Shown: positions 1 through 5,501 of the stretch, in pieces
How positions within the stretch are numbered: the first letter of the stretch is position 1
How the letters are laid out: every line of letters begins with the position of its first letter
Assembly (NCBI GenBank): GCA_016867615.1
Contig: VGJG01000146.1
Span: 1 to 5,501, forward strand
Direction: 5' to 3'
From: Candidatus Aminicenantota bacterium
GTDB taxonomy: Bacteria > Acidobacteriota > Aminicenantia > Aminicenantales > JAFGAV01
DNA length: 5,501 nt
Position numbers and translations under genes: made by a program
The notes under the pieces: model-generated
Databases searched by the model: none
What the model saw: the letters and a program-made list of their open reading frames with translations, nothing else
Told to the model about the DNA's origin: nothing

Positions 1-269
1 GGCCGGGATTTGGGGACCTGCGTCCTCACGTTCAGGTTCGTGGCCTCGTTGGCCAGGTGGTAGAGGATCTCGAAGTGTTCCCCCAGGTCCAGGCCGGTGA
101 TGGTGGAGACAAAGGTGAAACCCAGCTCCTTCCTCAGGGCGGCCATGACCGCGGTCAGCTCGCGGGGGTCCACCTTGAGGAAGATGCGGCGCGGGGCGGG
201 ATGCGCAACCTCCAGCGCTTTGTCTCCCAGGAGAGTTTTCAGGCGTTCGGCGGTCTCAACGTCGTTCAT
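1..269 (-). CDS. NuoC-like 30 kDa subunit, N-terminal part
   Basis: Reading from ATG at 269, the frame is open to the left edge and gives 89 residues, starting MNDVETAERL. The region RRIFLKVDPRELTAVMAALR (about 27-46) followed by LGFTFVSTITGLDLGEHFEILYHL (about 49-72) matches the N-terminal alpha/beta domain of the 30 kDa subunit (Complex1_30kDa: NuoC, EchD, MbhK). There the beta strand after the conserved S/T-x-x-x-G-x-D segment is characteristic. The protein would pair with the large subunit in the peripheral arm. A Shine-Dalgarno GAAGGTG (284 to 278) lies in the 16-base gap after the NuoB-like gene, eight bases before the ATG. The usual C-terminal signature and any fusion to a NuoD-like domain lie outside the window, so NuoC versus NuoCD-type cannot be decided. 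Confidence 0.87.
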   Translation of the reverse strand, partial: MNDVETAERLKTLLGDKALEVAHPAPRRIFLKVDPRELTAVMAALRKELGFTFVSTITGLDLGEHFEILYHLANEATNLNVRTQVPKSR

Positions 270-285
270 GTCAGCTTCACCTTCT

Positions 286-705
286 TCAAAGAGTCCCCAG
301 GAGCTTGACCACGCCCTCCAGGATGGCGTCCGGCCGGGCCGGGCAGCCGGGAACGTAGATGTTGACCGGGATGACCTGGTCGAGCCCCCCGAGGATGTTG
401 TAGGCGCCCCGGTAGACGCAGCCCGACATGGCGCAGGCGCCGACGGCGATGACGAATTTCGGGTTGGGGACCTGGTCGTAGATGCGGATGATCCGGTCCT
501 TCATCTGCCGGGTCACGGGCCCCGTGGCGACGATCACGTCGGCGTGGCGGGGCGTGGCCTTGAGCAGGACGCCGAAGCGCTCCACGTCGAAGCGCGGGGT
601 CAGGGCGGCCACGATTTCGATGTCGCAGGCGTTGCAGGCGCCCGAGTTGAGATGGAGGATCCAGGGCGATTTCTTGCGGGACCAGCGGACGATGTTCTTG
701 AACAT
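286..705 (-). CDS. NuoB-like / group 4 [NiFe]-hydrogenase small subunit, [4Fe-4S] protein
   Basis: A 139-residue soluble iron-sulfur protein of the Oxidored_q6 family. It has no visible membrane helix or signal peptide, so it should sit on the cytoplasmic side of the membrane arm and carry the proximal [4Fe-4S] cluster. Likely ligands are C24 and C27 in GACNACDIEI, C91 in GACAMSG and C121 in VPGCPARPD. The CxxC spacing is that of group 4 hydrogenase small subunits (Ech, Mbh types); NuoB of complex I has two adjacent cysteines instead. A fifth cysteine, C96, lies in the same loop as C91. ALTPRFDVERFG and RHADVIVATGPVT are also family-typical. The ATG at 705 follows GAGGA (716 to 712) by six bases and lies one base after the preceding stop. 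The lack of a C-terminal extension fits short group 4 and NuoB-like forms. Hydrogenase activity itself depends on the large subunit outside the window. Confidence 0.93.
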   Translation of the reverse strand: MFKNIVRWSRKKSPWILHLNSGACNACDIEIVAALTPRFDVERFGVLLKATPRHADVIVATGPVTRQMKDRIIRIYDQVPNPKFVIAVGACAMSGCVYRGAYNILGGLDQVIPVNIYVPGCPARPDAILEGVVKLLGTL

Positions 706-706
706 C

Positions 707-1039
707 CTAGTTCCTCGTCACCAGGGCCATGATGGCCAGGAAGATCATCGCCAGGTAGATCAGGCCCAGGAGGACGATCTTGCCCGAGGGGACGGTGGCC
801 ATGACCAGGGCGGCGACATGCATGATGGTGAAGAACAGGGCGATGAAGAAGAACAGGCGGTAGCCCCACTGGAGCTTGACCCCCGGCAGGTCTTCGCCGC
901 AGGCGTAGGTCGTCAGCTTGCCGCCCTCCTTCTTCAGCTTGGGGGCCAGCCGGGAGCCCAGAAGGGTGATCAGCCCGGCCAGGCCGAGGTAGGCGAAAAA
1001 GGCCACGGGGGGCGAGAGGAGCACGTCGGATGCGGTCAT
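707..1039 (-). CDS. NuoA-like membrane subunit (NADH dehydrogenase subunit 3 family, divergent)
   Basis: A 110-residue protein with three hydrophobic helices (about 12-29, 60-83, 87-107), the layout of NuoA/ND3. The diagnostic feature is YACGEDLPG at 45-53, matching the YECGxxPxG loop of NuoA that lies near the quinone/N2 junction and keeps its cysteine (C47). It is followed by GYRLFFFIALFF in the place of NuoA's second helix. Where NuoA normally continues with an acidic FDxE-type motif, this protein has FTIMHVAALV (70-79), so both acids are missing. It probably connects the peripheral and membrane arms. The ATG at 1039 is preceded by AAGGGG (1051 to 1046) at good spacing. The TAG stop is one base before the next start. 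The family call rests mainly on the YxCGE loop, length, topology and position. Confidence 0.83.
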   Translation of the reverse strand: MTASDVLLSPPVAFFAYLGLAGLITLLGSRLAPKLKKEGGKLTTYACGEDLPGVKLQWGYRLFFFIALFFTIMHVAALVMATVPSGKIVLLGLIYLAMIFLAIMALVTRN

Positions 1040-1042
1040 GGT

Positions 1043-1351
1043 TTACCCCTTGAGTTGCGTCAGCTTCCTGACGTCCAGGCTCTTGGTGTGACGGTAGATG
1101 TTGATGATGATCGCCAGGGCCGTGGCCACGACGCAGACCTCGACGACGATGAAGGTCACGGCCAGGGCCTGGGCGGTGAGGATGCTGTTCTTGGCCGAGC
1201 CCGTGGCGATGAGGCCCAGGGTGACGGCTTTGCCGAGGATCTCGATGCCGATGAAAAGCTTGATCAGGTTCCGCATGGTCAGCAGGCAGTACAGGCCCAG
1301 GAAGAGCAGGACCGCCGCGCATCCCATGTACACAAACCAGGCGCTACTCAT
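1043..1351 (-). CDS. NuoK/MrpC-like membrane subunit
   Basis: A 102-residue protein with three predicted membrane helices (about 5-25, 29-50, 59-86), the normal size and topology for NuoK/MrpC. The two membrane glutamates that matter for proton transfer in NuoK are present: E37 in LFIGIEILGKAV and E71 in FIVVEVCVVATALAI, close to E36 and E72 of E. coli NuoK. It is expected to bridge the connecting subunits and the first antiporter-like channel. The ATG at 1351 has an excellent AAGGAG (1362 to 1357) five bases upstream, inside the end of the NuoJ-like gene, which it overlaps by 8 bases. The TAA stop is three bases before the next start. The basic C-terminal tail (about 87-102) probably faces the cytoplasm. 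Both the NuoJ-then-NuoK order and the glutamates favour NuoK-like over a stand-alone Mrp antiporter. Confidence 0.9.
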   Translation of the reverse strand: MSSAWFVYMGCAAVLLFLGLYCLLTMRNLIKLFIGIEILGKAVTLGLIATGSAKNSILTAQALAVTFIVVEVCVVATALAIIINIYRHTKSLDVRKLTQLKG

Positions 1352-1829
1352 GTTTGCTCCTTTTGCGGAACAGGGCCAGGACGGCGAACACCCCGGCGAA
1401 GATGACCCCCACCTGGGCGACCAGGTCGAAGGTCCGGTTCTTCCATAGGACCTGTCCGAAGGTTCCGGCTTCGGCCGAAGAGGGCACGGAGGAGATCTGC
1501 CCCAGGAGGCGGCGCATGACCAGGAAATCGATGACCAGGAAGACGACGAAGAACAGGGGAAAGATCCAGGCGGCCAGCCGGGACTCGCGCACGTCCCCCT
1601 CGGCCTTGGTCAGGGCGATGGTCACGATGAACAGGACGGTGATCAGCCCGGCCACGACCGAGATCTCGAAGGCGCCGGCGTAGGGGGCGTCCATGCGGAA
1701 GAAGAGGATGCCCAGCAGCAGGCTGGACACGGCCAGGGAGATGGCGGCCTTGAGTATGTCGCGCAGCAGGACGGCCAACAGGGAAAAGACCACCAGTCCG
1801 CATAACAATCCGATTTGTACGGCCATCAT
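1344..1829 (-). CDS. NuoJ/MrpB-like membrane subunit
   Basis: A 161-residue protein with about five membrane helices. The N-terminal half follows the NuoJ / MrpB-like (DUF4040) layout: a first helix (about 6-22), then ISLAVSSLLLGILFF (30-44), a short loop, and FEISVVAGLITVLFIV (54-69), which matches the glycine-containing helix that in NuoJ holds the pi-bulge and in MrpB-like proteins carries an acidic residue (here E55). A charged loop (75-84) follows, then a fourth helix with D101 and a last helix after FDLVAQVGVIFAG (D135). In complex I this subunit helps couple the redox arm to the ion channels; I infer the same here. The start is the first of two adjacent ATGs, forming ATGA with the upstream stop, with AGGA (1838 to 1835) at good spacing. 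The end overlaps the next gene by 8 bases. NuoJ versus MrpB/MbhD-type is not clear-cut, as features of both are present. Confidence 0.85.
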   Translation of the reverse strand: MMAVQIGLLCGLVVFSLLAVLLRDILKAAISLAVSSLLLGILFFRMDAPYAGAFEISVVAGLITVLFIVTIALTKAEGDVRESRLAAWIFPLFFVVFLVIDFLVMRRLLGQISSVPSSAEAGTFGQVLWKNRTFDLVAQVGVIFAGVFAVLALFRKRSKHE

Positions 1830-3310
1830 TGATTTCCTATCGAGCTTTGAATGACCTGGAGGCCCTCGGCCAGGGCGTCGCGCGCGGGCTCGATCCAGGT
1901 GGAGATTGTCGCCGTGAAAAAGATCCCGATGACGATGCACAGCAGGGCCAGGACGACCGTGGCCGCCGTCATCAAAAAGGGAGCTTCCCGGACGTCGCGC
2001 CACTTTGCGTCGGGCTTGTTGAAGAAGGCGCGGCGCTGGATGATGAGGTAATACCACAGGGTCAGGACGCTGGCCAGGATGGCCGCCAGGGCGAACCCGA
2101 ACCGCTTGGCCTGCACCAGGGCCACGACGATGATGAGCTTGCTCCAGAAGCCGTTGAGGGGAGGAACGCCGGCGATCGACAGCGAGCCGACGAGGGTCGT
2201 GGCCGCGGTGACGGGCATTTTCCTGGACAGGCCGTTCATCTCCTCGAGGTTTCTCGTTCCGGCGGCCATCTGGATCGACCCCGAGTTCAAGAACAGGAGG
2301 CTCTTGGCCAGGGCGTGGTTGAGGAGATGGAACAGCCCGCCCAGGATGCCCAGGGGGGTCCCGAGGCCGATGCCCAGGACGATGTAGCCCACCTGGCTGA
2401 TCGAGGAGTAGGCCAGCATCCTCTTGATGTCCTTCTGGCCCAGGGCGAGGAGGGCGGCCGCGACCATGGAGACGACTCCCAGGATCATGAGCGCGTCGGA
2501 CAGGGCCGGCGTCAGCCCGAAGACCTTGAAGAAGATCCGCGTCAGGGCGTAGATCCCCGAGACTTTGATCAGCAGCCCCGACAGCGCCGCGGAGATGGGG
2601 GCCGGGGCGGAAGGGTGGGCGTCGGGCAGCCAGGCATGAAAGGGGATGAGGGCCGCCTTCAGGCCGAAGCCGACGAGGAACAGGGCGGCGCACAGCGCGG
2701 AAACGAGCGGCTGGTCGAGGCCGCGGAGCCCGCGTCCCACGGAGGCGAAGTCCAGGCTGCCCGTCAGGCCGAAGAGCAGGGTGACGGAGATGATGATGAA
2801 CGCCGAAGCCACCGCCGAGAGCATGAGGTATTTAAAGGAGGCTTCGAGCTCGTCGTGTCCCAGGCCGTAGGCCACCAGGGCGTAGGAGGCGATGGCCGCC
2901 ACCTCCAGGAAGAGATAGACCTGGAAGAGGTCGGTCACCAGGACCAGGCCGTTCATTCCGGCCGTCATGATGAGCAGCAGGGCGTAGTAGACCGCCTTGT
3001 GTCCGTAATGCTCCATGTACTTCACGGAGAACAGGCCGATGCACAAGCCCACCAGGGAGACGACGATCAGGATGAACAGGCTGAACCCGTCCAGGGCCAG
3101 ATGGACGCCCAGGGGCTCTCCCAGGAAAACGAGAGGTCCGAGGCCGGCGCCCTGTCCGGCGAGCGACGGCCCGGACAGGAGCGCGACCGCCAGGAGCGTC
3201 GCGAAGACGGCGTTGGCCAGGATGTCGGGCAGGACCCGGGGCGAGACCTTTCCCACCAGGGGAAGGATGCCCGCCACGACCAGGGGCAGGGCGATGAACA
3301 GGAATATCAA
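1826..3310 (-). CDS. MrpD/NuoN-like proton-conducting antiporter subunit
   Basis: A complete 494-residue integral membrane protein, about the usual length for MrpD or NuoN. The family's functional residues are present: TM5 glutamate in LFLEVAAIASY (E136), TM7 lysine in GFGLKAALIPFHAWLPDAH (K218, then H225), TM8 lysine in GLLIKVSGIY (K249), the loop GQKDIKRMLAYSSISQVGY (about 291-309), histidines and lysine in FHLLNHALAKS (H328, H332, K336), and the TM12 lysine in GVPPLNGFWSK (K391). It should form one ion half-channel pair in the membrane arm. The start is TTG at 3310, five bases after a strong AAGGGAGGT; the nearby ATG at 3315 is out of frame and hits a stop after two codons. The stop overlaps the next gene's ATG (ATGA). 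It keeps all the charged residues expected, unlike its NuoL-like neighbour. The ion, H+ or Na+, cannot be read from sequence. Confidence 0.93.
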   Translation of the reverse strand: MIFLFIALPLVVAGILPLVGKVSPRVLPDILANAVFATLLAVALLSGPSLAGQGAGLGPLVFLGEPLGVHLALDGFSLFILIVVSLVGLCIGLFSVKYMEHYGHKAVYYALLLIMTAGMNGLVLVTDLFQVYLFLEVAAIASYALVAYGLGHDELEASFKYLMLSAVASAFIIISVTLLFGLTGSLDFASVGRGLRGLDQPLVSALCAALFLVGFGLKAALIPFHAWLPDAHPSAPAPISAALSGLLIKVSGIYALTRIFFKVFGLTPALSDALMILGVVSMVAAALLALGQKDIKRMLAYSSISQVGYIVLGIGLGTPLGILGGLFHLLNHALAKSLLFLNSGSIQMAAGTRNLEEMNGLSRKMPVTAATTLVGSLSIAGVPPLNGFWSKLIIVVALVQAKRFGFALAAILASVLTLWYYLIIQRRAFFNKPDAKWRDVREAPFLMTAATVVLALLCIVIGIFFTATISTWIEPARDALAEGLQVIQSSIGNQ

Positions 3311-3324
3311 CTCATACCTCCCTT
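3308..3324 (-). promoter_or_regulatory. Strong ribosome binding site that fixes a TTG start
   Basis: The minus strand reads TAAGGGAGGTATGAGTTG. AAGGGAGGT (3324 to 3316) overlaps the stop codon of the NuoL-like gene and sits five bases before TTG (3310 to 3308), which opens the MrpD-like frame. The ATG in between touches the Shine-Dalgarno directly and reads ATG AGT TGA, so it cannot start a protein. The site therefore supports TTG as the real start. Confidence 0.75.
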
Positions 3325-5191
3325 AGAAGCCGGCCAGCCAGCCGATCACATAGGCCAGGACGATCAGGCCGCCCACGCACCAGGCCAGGTAGTTGGCGTA
3401 ATGGCCGTTGTGGGCGCCCTGCAGGAGACGGGTGAATTTCAGGCCGACGGCCGACACGCCCTTGTCGAAAACGGCGTCGATCGGACGGTCGATGCCCTTG
3501 AACAGCGCAAAGGACAGCGTCCTCAGGAACCGGATGCCCTGCTCGTAGATGTCGAAGATCCGGGCTTCGGCCAGGTCGTAGACCTGTTTCAAGCCCGGGA
3601 ACTTGTGCACGGGCTCCGAGGCCAGGTAGGCCCTCTTTCCGCCCCGCCTCCAGCCGTAGAGATGAAGGAGCAGGGCCAGGACGAGGCAGCCGATCGAGAT
3701 CAGGGCTACGGGGTTGAATAAGGACAGGGCGTGGCTCGTGAAGTCCAGGTGCGCTCCGGGTTCGGTGTGGCCGTCCAGGATGGGGGTGATGAAGGTCTGG
3801 AGCGGCAGCTTGTTGTAGACGCCGAACAGGATGCACAGCCCGGCCAGGACGAGGATGGGGATGACGACCGGGCTCTGGCTCTCCCTGACCCGGGGGACGT
3901 CCTGGCTTCTCGGGCCGAGGAACACGGAGTGGCCGGCCTTGAGGAAGGAGGCGAAGGTCAGGACGGCCCCCGCCCAGGCGGCGACGGCGAAGATGATGTG
4001 GCCCGTCTCCAGGGCGCCGTGGAAGACCATCTCTTTGGAGACGAACCCGTTGAGAGGCCAGACGCCGGAGATGGCCAGGGCGCAGACGGCGAACCCGAAG
4101 GCGGTCAGGGGCATTTCCCGATGCAGCCCGCCGAGCTTTTTCAGCTCGGTCGTGCCGCAGCGGTGCTCCACCGAGCCGGCGCTCAGGAACAGCCCCGACT
4201 TGTACATGGCGTGGTTGATCATATGGAAGATGCCGCCGGCGATGCCGACGGGGATGGCCGTGCCGATGCCCAGGATCATGTAGCCCACCTGGCTGACGGC
4301 GTGGTAGGAGAGAAGCCGCTTGAAATCCTTCTGGATCAGGGCCATGAAGACCGCCAGGACGATGGTCGCCGCGCCGACGATCATCAAGGTGAGGGCCATC
4401 GCGCCGTTCTTTTCCAGACGGAAGAAATCCAGGGCGATGCGGGCCAGGAGATAGATGCCCAGGAGCTTTTCCAGGGCCGCGGGGATGAAGGCCATGACCG
4501 TCACCGGGGCGTCGACCGCGGCGTCGGGGATCCAGGTATGGAAGGGCATGGCCCCCGCCTTGCCGATGGCGCCGATCATCATCAGGATGAAGGCCGCGGC
4601 CAGCAGGCCCTCGGGCTTGACCGAGATGTCGCTCATGGTCAGGGTCCCGGTCTTGGCCCACAGGATGCCGATGCCCAGGATCATCGAAAAGTCGCACAGG
4701 CCGCCGAGGATCAGGCTCTTGACCGCCGTCCGGTGGGAGGTTTGTCCGCCGATGGTGATCAGGGCGTAGAGGGTCAGCAGGCCGCCCCCCCAGAAGAAGA
4801 TGAGGAGGACGAAGTTGTTGGCCAGGACCGCGCCGTGGGCCAGGGCGGAGGTCAAAAACAGGTAGCCGTAATACTCCCGCAGCCGCGGCATGGCTCTCAT
4901 CTTGACCGTGGAATAGAGAGTGATGAGGAAGAGGAATCCGGTCAGGCCCAGGAGGATGAAGCTCGAAAAATGGTACAGCCGCAAGTCGAAGTCGATGCCC
5001 CGCCCGAGCCAGGCGGTTTTCCAGGCGAGGTTCCGGACGGAGAACAGGGCGAACCCAAGATAGAGGATGCCGGCGGCCCCCAGGACGGCCAAGACCTCGC
5101 GGACGAGCTTGACCCGCGTGGGGATGAGGAAGAACACGGCGGCCAGCCCGGCGGGCAGAAGGATGGGGATGAGGAGCATTTCGGGTGTCAT
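3323..5191 (-). CDS. NuoL-like antiporter subunit with C-terminal amphipathic arm (complex I / group 4 hydrogenase membrane subunit)
   Basis: A 622-residue, multi-helix membrane protein of the Proton_antipo_M family, probably an H+ or Na+ channel in the membrane arm. Seen in the sequence: TM7 lysine in GAIGKAGAMPFHTWIPDA (about K211), TM8 region ALEKLLGIY (K242), the QKDFKRLLSYHAVSQVGYM loop-helix (about 287-305), the His pair in FHMINHAMYKSG (H323, H327), and TM12 NGFVSKEM (K386, E387). After about residue 430 comes an extension with more helices, a charged amphipathic stretch (about 522-587) and a last hydrophobic helix (about 600-622), as in NuoL. The usual TM5 Glu after FFW is Gly here (residue 135). 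I chose the ATG at 5191 because it forms ATGA with the upstream stop; an in-frame GTG at 5200 would add three residues. The upstream Shine-Dalgarno is weak (GGTGG), so coupling is likely. NuoL versus HyfB/EchA-type naming is uncertain. Confidence 0.93.
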   Translation of the reverse strand: MTPEMLLIPILLPAGLAAVFFLIPTRVKLVREVLAVLGAAGILYLGFALFSVRNLAWKTAWLGRGIDFDLRLYHFSSFILLGLTGFLFLITLYSTVKMRAMPRLREYYGYLFLTSALAHGAVLANNFVLLIFFWGGGLLTLYALITIGGQTSHRTAVKSLILGGLCDFSMILGIGILWAKTGTLTMSDISVKPEGLLAAAFILMMIGAIGKAGAMPFHTWIPDAAVDAPVTVMAFIPAALEKLLGIYLLARIALDFFRLEKNGAMALTLMIVGAATIVLAVFMALIQKDFKRLLSYHAVSQVGYMILGIGTAIPVGIAGGIFHMINHAMYKSGLFLSAGSVEHRCGTTELKKLGGLHREMPLTAFGFAVCALAISGVWPLNGFVSKEMVFHGALETGHIIFAVAAWAGAVLTFASFLKAGHSVFLGPRSQDVPRVRESQSPVVIPILVLAGLCILFGVYNKLPLQTFITPILDGHTEPGAHLDFTSHALSLFNPVALISIGCLVLALLLHLYGWRRGGKRAYLASEPVHKFPGLKQVYDLAEARIFDIYEQGIRFLRTLSFALFKGIDRPIDAVFDKGVSAVGLKFTRLLQGAHNGHYANYLAWCVGGLIVLAYVIGWLAGF

Positions 5192-5501
5192 GGGTTCCAC
5201 CAGATGATTGAGGTTGTGGCCGTCTCCACCAGCTTCATGGGATAGGCCACCAGCAGGCCGCCCAGGAGCGACAGGACGGCCAGGAGGGCGACGACGAAGA
5301 CCATGCCCCGCGTCTTCTCCGGGACCGGCGACCCGGCCTCGCCCAGGAAGACCTGGCTGAAGACCTTCAGGAGGTAGAACATGGTCAGCAGGGCCGTGAA
5401 GAGCGCGACCGCCGCCACCCAGACCTGGCCGGCCTTAACCGTGCCGGTGATGACCAGGAGCTTGGAAAAGAAACCGCCGAAGGGCGGCAGGCCGATGACC
5501 G
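5188..5501 (-). CDS. Proton-conducting antiporter-like membrane subunit (MrpD/NuoN-like), C-terminal part
   Basis: This is the 3' end of a gene that enters from the right edge; 103 residues are visible. The visible part opens with VIGLPPFGGFFSKLL, the loop and helix that in the Proton_antipo_M family (NuoL/M/N, MrpA/D) carries the conserved TM12 lysine, here the K of FSK. Next come a hydrophobic segment with FYLLKVFSQVFLGE, typical of the family's next helix and its (V)FxG ending, a charged loop (GSPVPEKTRG), and a last membrane helix before the WWNP terminus. The role is inferred as one of three ion-translocating channels in the membrane arm of the complex. The stop TGA overlaps the ATG of the next gene as ATGA, so the two are probably translationally coupled. 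A GTG at 5418 could be mistaken for a start, but the frame is open to the window edge and family homology extends upstream of it. The exact subtype cannot be told without the N-terminal part. Confidence 0.9.
   Translation of the reverse strand, partial: VIGLPPFGGFFSKLLVITGTVKAGQVWVAAVALFTALLTMFYLLKVFSQVFLGEAGSPVPEKTRGMVFVVALLAVLSLLGGLLVAYPMKLVETATTSIIWWNP

Larger units (their letters stand above)
1..5501 (-). other. Part of one polycistronic operon for a complex I / group 4 hydrogenase-like enzyme
   Basis: Eight genes on one strand are joined by overlaps (4 bases at 5188-5191, 4 at 1826-1829, 8 at 1344-1351) or gaps of 12, 3, 1 and 16 bases. No intergenic region is long enough for a promoter or terminator, so all are probably one transcript that begins right of 5501 and ends left of 1. 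The order is antiporter-like, NuoL-like, antiporter-like, J, K, A, B, C: membrane arm first, peripheral arm last. Confidence 0.85.

Noticed and set aside
482..1405. A 307-codon open frame on the plus strand
   Set aside because: It crosses the ends of four well-supported minus-strand genes and has a low-complexity composition. It is a shadow.
1830..2693. The long upstream extension of the frame containing the NuoJ-like gene
   Set aside because: Upstream of 1829 the frame is an Arg/Pro/Gly-rich shadow of the MrpD-like gene. Family similarity begins at the tandem ATG, where the Shine-Dalgarno and ATGA overlap also lie.
1829..3721. A 630-codon open frame on the plus strand
   Set aside because: It lies antisense to the MrpD-like gene and the end of the NuoL-like gene. 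Its translation is rich in Gln, Asp, Glu, Gly and Arg with no family pattern. GC-rich codon use on the real strand removes stops from this frame.
3312..4697. A 461-codon minus-strand frame inside the NuoL-like gene
   Set aside because: Its Arg/Pro/His/Gly-rich product has no recognisable pattern and lies wholly within the strongly supported NuoL-like frame.
1826..5191. Possible duplication between the NuoL-like and MrpD-like genes
   Set aside because: Shared stretches (K-x-A-x-x-PFH-W-PDA, SQVGY, NGF-SK) are family motifs of ancient paralogues; the rest differs too much for a recent duplication.
3731..5245. A 504-codon open frame on the plus strand
   Set aside because: It is antisense to the NuoL-like gene, with the same Asp/Gln/Gly-biased composition, no helices and no motifs. 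It is a shadow.
1..5501. Very frequent GGCCAGG / CCCAGGA words on the plus strand, suggesting dispersed repeats
   Set aside because: They are complements of preferred codons for common membrane residues (CTGGCC for Leu-Ala, and CTGG-type words for Leu/Gly). Spacing follows the reading frames, with no array or stem structure.

Overview
The window lies entirely inside one minus-strand operon encoding a membrane-bound, ion-pumping oxidoreductase of the complex I / group 4 [NiFe]-hydrogenase superfamily. Both ends cut a gene, so neither the promoter nor the terminator is in view. The DNA is clearly GC-rich, genes are packed end to end with overlaps or gaps of at most 16 bases, and most have good Shine-Dalgarno sequences. 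This suggests an anaerobic or facultative bacterium with a GC-rich genome. The phylum cannot be fixed from the sequence alone.

In transcription order (right to left) the genes are: the C-terminus of an MrpD/NuoN-like antiporter subunit (5188-5501, cut); a long NuoL-like antiporter subunit with a C-terminal amphipathic arm (3323-5191); a second complete MrpD/NuoN-like antiporter subunit (1826-3310, TTG start); a NuoJ/MrpB-like subunit (1344-1829); a NuoK/MrpC-like subunit (1043-1351); a NuoA-like subunit (707-1039); a NuoB-like [4Fe-4S] small subunit with a hydrogenase-type CxxC (286-705); and the N-terminus of a NuoC-like 30 kDa subunit (1-269, cut). The expected NuoD/hydrogenase large subunit, NuoH-like anchor and NuoI-like ferredoxin would lie to the left, outside the window.

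By analogy with studied relatives, the NuoB/NuoC-like proteins belong to the peripheral electron-transfer arm. The A/J/K-like proteins would link it to three antiporter-like subunits that move H+ or Na+. The mixture is the main point of interest: the small subunit looks like a group 4 hydrogenase, while NuoA-, J- and K-like proteins plus three antiporter-like subunits and a NuoL-type arm look like complex I. Two proteins depart from expected motifs: the NuoA-like protein lacks the acidic FDxE-type motif, and the NuoL-like protein has Gly where a TM5 Glu is usual. Whether the enzyme makes or uses H2, or is a non-hydrogenase relative, depends on the large subunit, which is not visible.
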